A stretch of DNA of 64,000 bases from NCBI GenBank assembly GCA_034505495.1, contig JAPDQV010000001.1, positions 62,001 through 126,000 of the forward strand. The letters run 5' to 3'. The notes under the pieces were generated by a model. That model was not told where the DNA came from, did not search any database, and saw only the letters and a list, made by a program, of their open reading frames with translations. The stretch comes from a candidate division KSB1 bacterium. Lineage in GTDB: Bacteria; Zhuqueibacterota; Zhuqueibacteria; Residuimicrobiales; Krinioviventaceae. Each line of letters starts with the position of its first letter. Within the stretch, counting starts at the first letter, position 1. Below are positions 1 to 7,346 of the stretch, in pieces. The translations under genes and the position numbers were made by a program.

Positions 1-245
1 TTGATAAAATCATTTCGATTAGAATCTTTTTGCGGATCGATGATTTGAATACCGCGAAGATCGGCTTTAAACTTTTCTGCTGCACTTAATGTGGCTTCCT
101 CATCTCCGACAAGAATGGGAATCGCTAATTTCTTTTCCTGCAGAATTTCGACTGCACGCAGCACCCGTTCGTCCGTCGATTCGGAAAAAACTATCCGCTT
201 AGGATTTTCAGCAGCGCGTCTCTGGATTTCTTCAATGACGTTCAT
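1..245 (-). CDS. pta: Phosphate acetyltransferase, N-terminal part (cut by window edge)
   Basis: Only the first 81 codons are present; the gene runs off the left edge. Pta transfers the acetyl group between CoA and phosphate (acetyl-CoA/acetyl-phosphate) in the cytoplasm and usually works with acetate kinase. The N-terminus shows the family pattern: a short helix, then RIVFSESTDERVLRAVEIL, then IPILVGDEE, matching the usual IVFPEGxDERVLxAA...PILxGxE layout of Pta. The ATG at 245 overlaps the coaD stop (ATGA), so it is translationally coupled to coaD. Phosphate butyryltransferase is a less likely alternative because the SESTDERVL motif is Pta-like. The catalytic C-terminal part is not visible. 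Confidence 0.8.
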   Translation of the reverse strand, partial: MNVIEEIQRRAAENPKRIVFSESTDERVLRAVEILQEKKLAIPILVGDEEATLSAAEKFKADLRGIQIIDPQKDSNRNDFI

Positions 246-724
246 TGGCTCAGCTTTTCCTTTAATTTTTTGTAAACGTATTTGGGGACAAATTGATCAA
301 ATTCAGCATTAAAGTAGGCTAATTCCTTAACAATGCTTGAATTCAAATAAGCATACCGCTCGTGCGGCATTAAAAATACGGTTATCAATTTTTCATTCAG
401 CTTGCGATTAATCATCGCCATTTGCAATTCATACTCAAAATCGGAAACGGCGCGTAAACCACGAATAAGGGCCACCGCACCGCGTTTTTCGGCATACTCT
501 ACCAAGAGCCCGTCTACTCGGCAGATTTCGATGCGCGGATCGTTGCCCACCACATTACCAATCATATCGATGCGTTCTTCCGTACTAAACAAAGGTTTCT
601 TTTGGGGATTAGTGGCCACGGCAATAATGAGATGATCAAAAAGCAAAACTGCCCGCTGAATGATGTCGAGGTGGCCATTAGTTATCGGATCAAAAGTTCC
701 CGGATAAATTGCGGTTTTTGGCAT
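242..724 (-). CDS. coaD: Phosphopantetheine adenylyltransferase
   Basis: CoaD joins 4'-phosphopantetheine and ATP to give dephospho-CoA, the penultimate step of CoA synthesis. The 160-residue product has the usual length. It starts TAIYPGTFDPITNGHLDII, which carries the nucleotidyltransferase GxFDPxTxGH signature with the HxGH-type nucleotide-binding histidine. Further in are RGLRAVSDFEYELQMA and the SSxxVKE segment (SSIVKELAYF), both diagnostic for the family. The ATG at 724 is preferred over the in-frame TTG at 730 because the protein normally begins a few residues before the GTFDP motif. It lies two bases after the rsmD stop and overlaps pta downstream, so rsmD-coaD-pta look co-transcribed. 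Confidence 0.95.
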   Translation of the reverse strand: MPKTAIYPGTFDPITNGHLDIIQRAVLLFDHLIIAVATNPQKKPLFSTEERIDMIGNVVGNDPRIEICRVDGLLVEYAEKRGAVALIRGLRAVSDFEYELQMAMINRKLNEKLITVFLMPHERYAYLNSSIVKELAYFNAEFDQFVPKYVYKKLKEKLSQ

Positions 725-726
725 TC

Positions 727-1266
727 TCAAGATAATTGATAAAAGGTTAATTGGGCATCGCCGAATTTTTTTTGGCGAATAACTTGAAAGGACTCATGGG
801 TTGGAGGCTCGATGCGTGCAGAAGATTCATAAATAACTACACCATCTTTTGCAAGAAGACGATTTGCCGCGATTTTATTAAGTACTGCGCTAAATTCTGA
901 AAATTCATACGGCGGATCTGCAAAAATCACGTCGAACTCCTCACCAAGTTGCTCTTTGCTCAGCGCCTTTAATGCGTCGCCTACAATAATATCGGCTTCC
1001 ATACCGACTATATTGCAATTACGACGAATTTCCTTGGCCGTCTGTGCCGAGATTTCGACGAAAACAACCTTTTGCGCTCCGCGGCTTTTGGCTTCGATGC
1101 CGACGGCACCGCTACCGGCAAAAAGGTCTAAAAGCTTTGCTCCGGTAATTTTATCTCCTATAATGGAAAAGAGCGCTTCTCGCAAGCGATCTGATGTCGG
1201 CCTGACGTTCCTTTCTTTCGGAGCAAAAAGTTTCCTTCCTTTAAATTGGCCGGCAATAATTCGCAT
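727..1266 (-). CDS. rsmD: 16S rRNA (guanine966-N2)-methyltransferase RsmD
   Basis: A class I SAM-dependent methyltransferase of 179 residues. It opens with MRIIAGQFKGRKL and RPTSDRLREALFSII, the conserved RsmD start, followed by the SAM-binding LLDLFAGSGAVGIEA loop and the DPPY catalytic motif (ADPPYEF) typical of N2-guanine/N6-adenine methyltransferases. It methylates the small-subunit rRNA. The rsmD-coaD pairing is common in bacteria and supports both calls. The ATG at 1266 gives the expected full N-terminus. Confidence 0.95.
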   Translation of the reverse strand: MRIIAGQFKGRKLFAPKERNVRPTSDRLREALFSIIGDKITGAKLLDLFAGSGAVGIEAKSRGAQKVVFVEISAQTAKEIRRNCNIVGMEADIIVGDALKALSKEQLGEEFDVIFADPPYEFSEFSAVLNKIAANRLLAKDGVVIYESSARIEPPTHESFQVIRQKKFGDAQLTFYQLS

Positions 1267-1326
1267 TTATATTTATTTATACAATACAAACTGAAAACAA
1301 AGTTATGGTGCAGAAAAGGTTTTGAA

Positions 1327-2214
1327 TTACATCTGAATACGAAGCACGATAGTATAATCGCTTGTCGGTATTGTCGAAATAATGATTTTGTCAATTTTTT
1401 CGCTTGCCGACTCTTTGGCAAGCTCCTGCAGCAAATTTATGCATGACTCCAAGGAGCCGCGAAATTTTGCAAACAATACGCGTCCTGACTGCAAAGAGAG
1501 GCTTACCACCTGCAGCCCTGTTTTGCCGGCCATTTGCTTCAAGCCGGCTTCCCACGATTCAGAGGTGAGCACTCCGGCGTTTATTGCCTGCACCGTTGCA
1601 GTTCCGGTAAACATGACTGCCCGCCCTTGGACGACGGGATTATTGACGGAAACGATCGACGGCAAGCCCGCCCGAAAAGCATCCACGACGGTTTGGGTAA
1701 CGGCGCCTCCGGTCTCCATTTCAATCGAAAAGCTTTGGTCATCTAAAACAAATGCCGTGATGCGGCCGTTTTCTCCACATGCTTGAAGGGCGCTTCTCAA
1801 AACAGCGGCAGCCGCTCCGACCGAAGTCTTGACATCTAATGACAAAGGCGGAGCTTCCACCGTTTTCGGCGGTTCACTTACAGCCGGCTCCTCCTTTTGT
1901 TTTGTTTCGACGCTTGGAGGTAATGGTTGTTCGCCGAGCGTGTCTGCAACAGCCGCTTCATCTGACCCCGCCGCTTTCATTGCCTGCTTCGGCTTTACGA
2001 CGCCTACATAATAACCCAAAAGAACGATGAGCAAAACTAAAAGAGCGGCAAGCACCATGTTCTGAGAGGAACCCTTACGGGAATTCCGTTTATTTGCCCC
2101 TCTCGTAAAACCGGGCCTCTTTATAGGTTCTTGAGGGATAGTAAAATCCGGATCTTGACCTTGCGACCAAGGCGCTTCGTTTTCCTGCTCCCGCTTGTCT
2201 TTCAACAGATTCAT
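1327..2214 (-). CDS. Single-pass membrane protein, PilN/PilO-like periplasmic domain
   Basis: A 295-residue protein I do not recognise as a named family. Residues about 1-50 are charged and cytoplasmic. One hydrophobic segment (NMVLAALLVLLIVLLGYYVG, about 51-70) follows, then a Pro/Glu-rich linker to about residue 125. The C-terminal domain has an alternating alpha/beta pattern ending GRVLFAKFRGSLESCINLL and an IDKIIISTI strand. This topology resembles the PilN/PilO (or GspL/GspM) inner-membrane components of type IV pili and type II secretion. It follows the PilM-like gene by 15 bases with a GGGGC-type ribosome site, the same order as pilM-pilN/O. The functional link is inference from topology and neighbours. 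Confidence 0.5.
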   Translation of the reverse strand: MNLLKDKREQENEAPWSQGQDPDFTIPQEPIKRPGFTRGANKRNSRKGSSQNMVLAALLVLLIVLLGYYVGVVKPKQAMKAAGSDEAAVADTLGEQPLPPSVETKQKEEPAVSEPPKTVEAPPLSLDVKTSVGAAAAVLRSALQACGENGRITAFVLDDQSFSIEMETGGAVTQTVVDAFRAGLPSIVSVNNPVVQGRAVMFTGTATVQAINAGVLTSESWEAGLKQMAGKTGLQVVSLSLQSGRVLFAKFRGSLESCINLLQELAKESASEKIDKIIISTIPTSDYTIVLRIQM

Positions 2215-2229
2215 AAAAGCCCCTTTGCT

Positions 2230-3180
2230 TTAAAGGACCATGCCCATGCACGCCAGGAAGCTTTGCGGATAGTTTTCGATGAGCCGTTGCGATTCTAAAT
2301 TAAGCATCTTGTAGCAGGTAGCAAAAGGATCAACCCAAAAGGAGGCGCTACCCGGATAGATATGCTCTAAATCATTGAGCAACGCCTTATCTGCAGCTTC
2401 TCCGGCAACGGCAATTCGGCTTAAATTCATCAAACCGAGGTTATCGCGCAGATTGATGAGCAGTTTATCAATTTCCTTTTGAAGAATATCGGCCATTTCC
2501 GCGGAAGACAGGGAATAAAAGTCTTTTCCATCTACGACAGGGGGCATTTCGGATGATAGAGCGTATCTTCCATCTGATAAAATAGAAAAGCCTACGCCCC
2601 CGCGTGTAAATTCCAGGAGCACGGTCAGACCGTTTAAAGTTTCTTTATAAGCAAACTGCAGTGCACGCAAAGAAGCAAACAGATCCAGATCAACCGTTTC
2701 AAGAGTCAGCCGCGATTTTTTAAAAATATCCTTCAAATAGGATATTAGAGCTTTCCGCACTGCGACAAAGACTACGACATCGCCTTTACCCATCGGGATA
2801 ATGGAATGCTCGTATCCGACGTTGTATTCATCGCGGGGAGCAATCAGCACCTGCTCGAGTTCCCATTCAATATGTTGCCGAATCTCCTCATCGGTTAGTT
2901 TTTTGTCGACGGCAAAGGTCTTTTTGATGGTCAATCTTCGATCGATAGAGACAAATGCGGATTTGGCTTTTTGGCTGAATGTGTCGCAGGCTTTATCGAT
3001 TATTTCAGCAAAACGGGGAATGAACTTGGAATCGCCGATGGTAGTAAAGTCAAAAGCAACCGGAAAGGAATATTGCTGCACATTCGTGACGGTCAACTTG
3101 CCGTTCCAAAATTCGGCTTCTATAAAACGAATTTTATCGCGCCCAATGTCGACCCCAACTCTAACCGTTTCATTATCCAT
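2230..3180 (-). CDS. PilM-like actin-fold pilus assembly ATPase
   Basis: 316 residues with an actin/HSP70-like fold as in PilM of type IV pili. The N-terminal phosphate-1-type strand reads VGVDIGRDKIRFIEAE, then comes a SHS2-like region (DRRLTIKKTFAV, LTDEEIRQHIEWELEQVL) that strongly recalls PilM, and a second strand TVLLEFTRGGVGFSIL. PilM sits on the cytoplasmic face and binds the N-terminus of PilN. I choose the ATG at 3180: the residues upstream lie inside a perfect hairpin, and a GGGGA sequence stands five bases before it. A six-codon ORF ends on it (TGATG). The next gene encodes a PilN/PilO-like membrane protein, and the genes upstream a prepilin-like and a ComEA-like protein. Confidence 0.7.
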   Translation of the reverse strand: MDNETVRVGVDIGRDKIRFIEAEFWNGKLTVTNVQQYSFPVAFDFTTIGDSKFIPRFAEIIDKACDTFSQKAKSAFVSIDRRLTIKKTFAVDKKLTDEEIRQHIEWELEQVLIAPRDEYNVGYEHSIIPMGKGDVVVFVAVRKALISYLKDIFKKSRLTLETVDLDLFASLRALQFAYKETLNGLTVLLEFTRGGVGFSILSDGRYALSSEMPPVVDGKDFYSLSSAEMADILQKEIDKLLINLRDNLGLMNLSRIAVAGEAADKALLNDLEHIYPGSASFWVDPFATCYKMLNLESQRLIENYPQSFLACMGMVL

Positions 3181-3200
3181 CAGCATCCCCGTTGTTTCAT
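3180..3200 (-). CDS. Possible six-codon leader peptide coupled to the PilM-like gene
   Basis: Reading the minus strand there is an ATG at 3200 followed by AAA CAA CGG GGA TGC and TGA (Met-Lys-Gln-Arg-Gly-Cys). Its stop overlaps the ATG of the PilM-like gene as TGATG. A good Shine-Dalgarno AAGGAG (3207-3212) sits six bases upstream, and five of its six bases lie inside the 17-bp hairpin stem. This geometry suggests translational coupling and masking of the ribosome site, but a short ORF could arise by chance. Confidence 0.3.
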   Translation of the reverse strand: MKQRGC

Positions 3201-3207
3201 ATCCGGC

Positions 3208-3245
3208 TCCTTGCGTCGATCCGACCATTCGGATCGACGCAAGGA
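3208..3245 (-). promoter_or_regulatory. Perfect 17-bp inverted repeat with 4-nt loop
   Basis: Positions 3208-3224 and 3229-3245 are exact reverse complements, separated by four bases. It lies between the prepilin-like and PilM-like genes. No T-run follows on the minus strand, so it is not a standard intrinsic terminator. In the transcript the 3' arm covers the Shine-Dalgarno AAGGAG that serves the short leader ORF, so it could work as a translational switch, an RNA-stability element or a protein-binding palindrome. Confidence 0.6.
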
Positions 3246-3277
3246 TCTATTTTGAGCGCCGAAAAGCTATACTGCCG

Positions 3278-4054
3278 TTATTCTTTCCAGCTCTCTTTGC
3301 CCAACTCGATGTTGCCGTGATTTTCGATTTTTAAACCGCCAAGAAAACCGTATTTAAAGCTTTTGTTAATGCTCTCCATATAAGCAGTGTCAATCGGACA
3401 GGACACTTTGATGACTTTGATGGCGGAATCATTATTTACATAGATGTTGTAAGGCTCATGATTGGTGGGACAAGTGTTCAGATTCTCCAGCTTTGCTCTG
3501 GCCATGGAGTCAATCTTTGCAGCAAATGCCGGGCTGGCGCGCCGCAACGAGTCCATGATATAAGCTTCGGAGGTATCGATGCTGAAAGCACGGGTGAAAA
3601 TCAGCATGGAATCGATCAAAGACGAGACGGGAATATGCTTGCCCCGCTTGACCAGGTATTCCGGCGGTGCACCGTTGATCGAATCGACCGAGTCTATGGT
3701 AATGAATACCAGATCCTGCATCTTTTTAAATTTTTTGATGATCTGCTGGCCCAAAATCGAATCCAGATTGGCAAACCGGCGCAACGCCTTGCCGCTCGGA
3801 TCAGACAAGATAAAATTAACGGCTTTCTCCAGCGTGTCCGTATAAACCAAAAAATTGTCCAAATAGGTTAATTCAGCATAGTAGATATGCTGCATGTTTT
3901 CGCGGCAAATTTTGGTGTTTATTTCTTCAGCTTTCCAAAGCTTTGCCGGATAAGTCAGCGTGAAAATGAGCAGCCCGGCGAGAATTACGGCTAAAATTTC
4001 CAAAACAATAGAGCCCTTGGCGTGCTGTTCGGCGGTCTTTACGTCTTTAGACAT
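3278..4054 (-). CDS. Prepilin-like membrane protein (class III signal, Glu at +5)
   Basis: 258 residues, start fixed by AGGAGG six bases upstream of the ATG. The N-terminus is a short hydrophilic leader ending Lys13-Gly14, then SIVLEILAVILAGLL and more hydrophobic residues. Cleavage after Gly14 would place Glu at +5 of a long hydrophobic helix, the hallmark of type IV prepilins and pseudopilins processed by PilD. A helix with ENMQHIYYAELTYLDNF follows, similar to the NLxxIQxAxExYxxDNG region of GspG-like pseudopilins. Near the C-terminus, paired CP motifs (NTCPTNHEPYNIYV and KVSCPID) resemble those in some large pseudopilin-like proteins. It is bigger than an ordinary pseudopilin. The neighbours (ComEA-like, PilM-like, PilN/O-like) fit the call. 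An ordinary single-pass membrane protein is the alternative. Confidence 0.6.
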   Translation of the reverse strand: MSKDVKTAEQHAKGSIVLEILAVILAGLLIFTLTYPAKLWKAEEINTKICRENMQHIYYAELTYLDNFLVYTDTLEKAVNFILSDPSGKALRRFANLDSILGQQIIKKFKKMQDLVFITIDSVDSINGAPPEYLVKRGKHIPVSSLIDSMLIFTRAFSIDTSEAYIMDSLRRASPAFAAKIDSMARAKLENLNTCPTNHEPYNIYVNNDSAIKVIKVSCPIDTAYMESINKSFKYGFLGGLKIENHGNIELGKESWKE

Positions 4055-4077
4055 TAGTTCCTCCTGATAGAAGCGTG

Positions 4078-4527
4078 CTAATTTACTGTAATAAAATCCT
4101 TTATAAGTTCAAATGTTTTGGGGCCGATTCCTTTGACATTCCGAATATCTTCAATTCGATTAAAAGGGCCGTTTTGCCTCCGGTACTGTATAATGCGCTC
4201 GGCCATCGCCGGGCCGATTTTAGGAAGGCTTGTGAGCTCTTCGGCTGTTGCATGATTTAAATCTATTTTCTTCGTCAATCTTTCTTTTGCCGCCTGCAGG
4301 TTTTGCTTCGGCAGCTCATTTACAGTTAATTGATCTTGGTGACTTTTTTTCTCCTCCGACAACTGCTGAAACTCTTCAAGCAGCGCTGCTTTTTGGATTT
4401 CCCACTTTTCGTTTTTGCCTTGCAACGCCGATCGCTCCCGCACTTGTTTGATGCCAAAACCAAGCAAAAGCGAAAAGATGAGAAAAATTATGACGCGCTG
4501 CTCCTGTTTCGTCATCCAGGAAAACAC
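4078..4527 (-). CDS. Membrane-anchored ComEA-like helix-hairpin-helix DNA-binding protein
   Basis: 149 residues. A GTG start at 4527 has AAGGAGG eleven bases upstream; an in-frame ATG at 4515 is the alternative. An N-terminal membrane helix (VIIFLIFSLLLGFGI, about 12-26) is followed by a charged, probably coiled-coil linker (about 30-85). The C-terminal domain has KIDLNHATAEELTSLPKIG, AERIIQYRRQNGPF and IRNVKGIGPKTFELI, that is, two helix-hairpin-helix motifs of the ComEA type. ComEA proteins bind incoming DNA in the periplasm during natural transformation. It begins directly after the dnaJ stop and precedes the prepilin-like gene by 23 bases. Confidence 0.75.
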   Translation of the reverse strand: MFSWMTKQEQRVIIFLIFSLLLGFGIKQVRERSALQGKNEKWEIQKAALLEEFQQLSEEKKSHQDQLTVNELPKQNLQAAKERLTKKIDLNHATAEELTSLPKIGPAMAERIIQYRRQNGPFNRIEDIRNVKGIGPKTFELIKDFITVN

Positions 4528-5649
4528 TTACAAAACTGCCTCCTTCATCCGATCGATGAACGACTTGTCTTCACGATCCGGGTGCATGCTTTTATATTGG
4601 TCCAACTCTTTAAGAAGACTTTTTTCTTTCGCGCCCAATTTGGTCGGAATCCAGACATGCACTTTGATCAATTGATCCCCAACTTTGTACGAATTAAGCT
4701 GAGGCAGCCCCTTGCCGCGCATGCGCAAAATTTTGCCGCTCTGGGTTCCTGCAGGAATGGTGATAAGCGCTTTGCCGGTCAATGTCGGCACTTCAACTTC
4801 GGCGCCTAGCGCCGCCTGCGGAAAAGAAATGTAGAGATGGTAAATTATATCGTCACCGACCCGCTCGAACTCTTCATGCTTTTTCTCTTCTATGAAGACC
4901 AATACATCTCCCTGCGGACCACCATGCGGGCCGACGTTGCCTTTCCCCCTAAGGGTGATGTACTGACCTTCTGCAACACCGGGAGGAATTTCCACCTCCA
5001 CCGTTTCTTCCCCGCGAACTCTGCCTTCTCCATGGCAGGCCGGACAAGGACGATCGATAATTTGGCCTTCACCGTTACAGCGGCGGCAGGTCTGAGAAAT
5101 GGTGAAGAATCCCTGCCGATAAGCCACTTGACCATGCCCGTGACACGCGGGACAGGTCACCTTTGAGGTTCCTGGACTGGTACCCTTGCCGCTGCAGGTT
5201 GAACAAAGGACGTATTTTTTGAGCTTTAGCGTTTTTTTTGTGCCTTTGGCGATCTCTTCCAATGAGAGTTCAAGGCGAAGCTGAAGATCAGCCCCTCTCT
5301 GCTTCCCGCTGCGGCGCGTCGCTTGTCCCATGCCGAATATATCGCCAAAGCCGCCGCCGAAAACCTCACGAAAAATATCAAAAGGATCGGCATATCCGCC
5401 AAAACCTTCAAACCCGCCCATGCCGCGCGTCCCATTCTTACCGAATCGATCGTATTGGGCGCGCTTTTGCGGGTCGGACAGCACGGAATAGGCCTCACCG
5501 ATCTTTTTAAATTTTTCCTCCGCGTCCTTATCGCCGGGATTACGGTCGGGATGATATTCCATCGCCAACTTGCGGTATGCCTTTTTAATTTCATTGGCAT
5601 CCGCATCGCGACTGACGCCTAATATTTCATAATAATCTTCTTCGGCCAT
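4528..5649 (-). CDS. dnaJ: Chaperone protein DnaJ
   Basis: Type I DnaJ of 373 residues, the usual length. It has an N-terminal J domain ([15 protein letters not shown] in YHPDRNPGD), a Gly/Phe-rich stretch ([13 protein letters not shown]) and four CxxCxGxG zinc repeats ([32 protein letters not shown]). The C-terminal substrate-binding domains follow. It stimulates the ATPase of DnaK and delivers unfolded clients. The ATG at 5649 is preferred over the upstream in-frame codon because family members start with a short MxxxDYYE. It begins ten bases after the grpE stop. dnaK, often placed between grpE and dnaJ, is absent here. Confidence 0.97.
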   Translation of the reverse strand: MAEEDYYEILGVSRDADANEIKKAYRKLAMEYHPDRNPGDKDAEEKFKKIGEAYSVLSDPQKRAQYDRFGKNGTRGMGGFEGFGGYADPFDIFREVFGGGFGDIFGMGQATRRSGKQRGADLQLRLELSLEEIAKGTKKTLKLKKYVLCSTCSGKGTSPGTSKVTCPACHGHGQVAYRQGFFTISQTCRRCNGEGQIIDRPCPACHGEGRVRGEETVEVEIPPGVAEGQYITLRGKGNVGPHGGPQGDVLVFIEEKKHEEFERVGDDIIYHLYISFPQAALGAEVEVPTLTGKALITIPAGTQSGKILRMRGKGLPQLNSYKVGDQLIKVHVWIPTKLGAKEKSLLKELDQYKSMHPDREDKSFIDRMKEAVL

Positions 5650-5659
5650 ATATCTCAAA

Positions 5660-6187
5660 TCAATCTTTTTCTTTGCTTACAATCACTCGCGCATGACGCA
5701 ATATTTTTTCTTTATATTCGTATCCGCGCTGATGCTCCTCGACCACCGTATTTGGAGGAACCCCTTCGGCTTCCACCAGCATCAACGCTTCGTGGCGTTC
5801 GGGGTCAAACGGTTCGCCTTTGGTTTTCATTTCGCGCACACCTTCATCTTCGAGAATTTTGGTGAAATTTCGGCGAATCAGTTCGATCCCTTGAAGGACA
5901 GGATCTTCCTGTGCCTTTTCGGCTGTCGATTCGCACAACCTATTCAAATCATCCAACACCGGCAGCAATTTTTTGATCAATCCCGCATTGGCCGATTCCA
6001 CCAAATCGGCCTTTTCCTGCTGAACGCGCTTGCGATAATTATCGAATTCCGCTGCCGTTCTCAGCAGCATCTCCTTCAAAGCGTCCCGTTCAGCCAAAGC
6101 CGCCTCCAATTCTTTTTTGTAATTTCGCCTTTTCTTGGATGCGGCAATCGACTCAACGTTGTTTTGTACGGTCTCAGCCTGATTCAT
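5660..6187 (-). CDS. grpE: Nucleotide exchange factor GrpE
   Basis: 175 residues. An N-terminal coiled coil (about 25-75, [28 protein letters not shown] in outline) leads into the GrpE core with [11 protein letters not shown] and the C-terminal beta domain containing the conserved [13 protein letters not shown] and [21 protein letters not shown] segments. GrpE releases ADP from DnaK. It starts six bases after hrcA and is followed by dnaJ, forming hrcA-grpE-dnaJ. No clear Shine-Dalgarno precedes it, consistent with coupling to hrcA. Confidence 0.95.
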   Translation of the reverse strand: MNQAETVQNNVESIAASKKRRNYKKELEAALAERDALKEMLLRTAAEFDNYRKRVQQEKADLVESANAGLIKKLLPVLDDLNRLCESTAEKAQEDPVLQGIELIRRNFTKILEDEGVREMKTKGEPFDPERHEALMLVEAEGVPPNTVVEEHQRGYEYKEKILRHARVIVSKEKD

Positions 6188-6193
6188 CTGCAG

Positions 6194-7249
6194 CTATTTC
6201 AGTTCTTTCGAAACAATATAGTTCAAAGTTTCCGCCATGAACTGAACGAGCGAAATGATCTTGGCGTACTGCATACGTGTCGGGCCAAGGATGCCGAGCG
6301 TTCCTTCAGCCCCTTCGATCGAATACTTGGTCGTGATGAGGCTGCAGTTGCGCATCAGCTCTTCCTTATGCTCTTCGCCGATAATAATGCTGACGCCGTT
6401 GGTATGATGATCCGACATTACACGGACGAGAATATCCTTCCGGTCGAGCAGTTCCAATATTTTTTCAATTTTCTCCCGCGAATCAAACTCGGGATTTGTA
6501 ATGACGTTTTTCGCACCGGAAAAATAGAAATCGCCTTCCGGCTCATAAGCGATGAGCCGACCGGTTGAGTCTTTAATGGCATCGATCAAATTGCGCTGCG
6601 CTTCGCTCAGATCGAGGAACCGATCTTTCAGCCCCTCGGTGAGCTGTTCGATGGAAATGCCGTATAGCCTTTCATTAAGGACTCGCGCCGTATCGACAAG
6701 AAAATCGACCGGAAATTGCTTGTCGATTTCGATAATTACGGACTTGGCAATTCCTGAGGTGACATGAAGAATAAACAGCACTTTTTGCGAGGCCAGCTGC
6801 ACCAGATCGATCTTGGCGACCTTACCCCGCTTGAATTTTGGCGATAGAACGATCCCCAACAAACTTGAAATCTCGCCCAAAACAGTGGCGGCGCCGCTGA
6901 TGATCATCTCGACATCCTGGGAAAAGCGTCTGAGCTTTTCCAGAATGACGCGGCGTTCCCGCGGCGTCAACGCTTCGCCGCGATCCTGCAACGAATCGAC
7001 GTAAATCCGGTAGCCCTGCGTCGTTGGAATGCGTCCTGCCGAAGTATGCGGCTGGCATAAAAGACCCTTTTCTTCCAGATCCGTCATGACGTTGCGGATT
7101 GTCGCCGGACTCAGGTTGAGATTATAGTGCTTGGAAATATATCGCGAGCCGACCGGTTCAGCGTTTTGAATAAAGCCGTGAACGACAGCTAAAAAAACCT
7201 GCCGTTCGCGCGGCGTTAATTCGATGGTATTGATTTTTTCGCTTGTCAT
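6194..7249 (-). CDS. hrcA: Heat-inducible transcription repressor HrcA
   Basis: 351 residues, typical for HrcA. The N-terminal winged helix includes TPRERQVFLAVVHGFIQNAEPVGSR in outline, then LSPATIRNVMTDLEEKGLL and HTSAGRIPTTQGYRIYVD, the signature DNA-binding region. The rest matches the dimerisation and inserted domains, ending with LGPTRMQYAKIISLV. HrcA represses heat-shock operons by binding CIRCE elements and needs GroEL for activity. No classical CIRCE is seen upstream; instead a different palindrome overlaps the promoter. Confidence 0.95.
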   Translation of the reverse strand: MTSEKINTIELTPRERQVFLAVVHGFIQNAEPVGSRYISKHYNLNLSPATIRNVMTDLEEKGLLCQPHTSAGRIPTTQGYRIYVDSLQDRGEALTPRERRVILEKLRRFSQDVEMIISGAATVLGEISSLLGIVLSPKFKRGKVAKIDLVQLASQKVLFILHVTSGIAKSVIIEIDKQFPVDFLVDTARVLNERLYGISIEQLTEGLKDRFLDLSEAQRNLIDAIKDSTGRLIAYEPEGDFYFSGAKNVITNPEFDSREKIEKILELLDRKDILVRVMSDHHTNGVSIIIGEEHKEELMRNCSLITTKYSIEGAEGTLGILGPTRMQYAKIISLVQFMAETLNYIVSKELK

Positions 7250-7282
7250 ATCTTAAAGAATCTATATTTCTAAATTTGTTTT

Positions 7283-7311
7283 AAGTTAATGATTTTAAAG
7301 CGCCTTGTCAA
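7283..7311 (-). promoter_or_regulatory. Sigma70-type promoter of hrcA-grpE-dnaJ
   Basis: On the minus strand a perfect TTGACA (-35, 7306-7311) is followed after 17 bases by TAACTT (-10, 7283-7288), about 34 bases upstream of the hrcA ATG. The -35 is consensus; the -10 matches only three of six. Confidence 0.5.
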
Positions 7312-7330
7312 GGGAAATTTGCCCCCTTGA
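7308..7330. promoter_or_regulatory. Palindrome TCAAGGG-N9-CCCTTGA overlapping the hrcA -35 box
   Basis: Two exact 7-base inverted arms are separated by nine bases, the same spacer as CIRCE but with an unrelated sequence. The left arm overlaps the TTGACA box, an ideal place for a repressor. It also lies 16 bases after the ftsX stop, but no T-run follows the hairpin, which argues against a terminator. It is a candidate operator for HrcA or another regulator. Confidence 0.45.
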
Positions 7331-7346
7331 ATCGACGTCAAATTTA

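Noticed and set aside
5693-6568. Plus-strand ORF of 291 codons
   Set aside because: Spans antisense of grpE and the end of hrcA; both are certain genes.
7250-7346. Classical CIRCE element before hrcA
   Set aside because: I looked for TTAGCACTC-N9-GAGTGCTAA and found no match; only the unrelated TCAAGGG palindrome is present.
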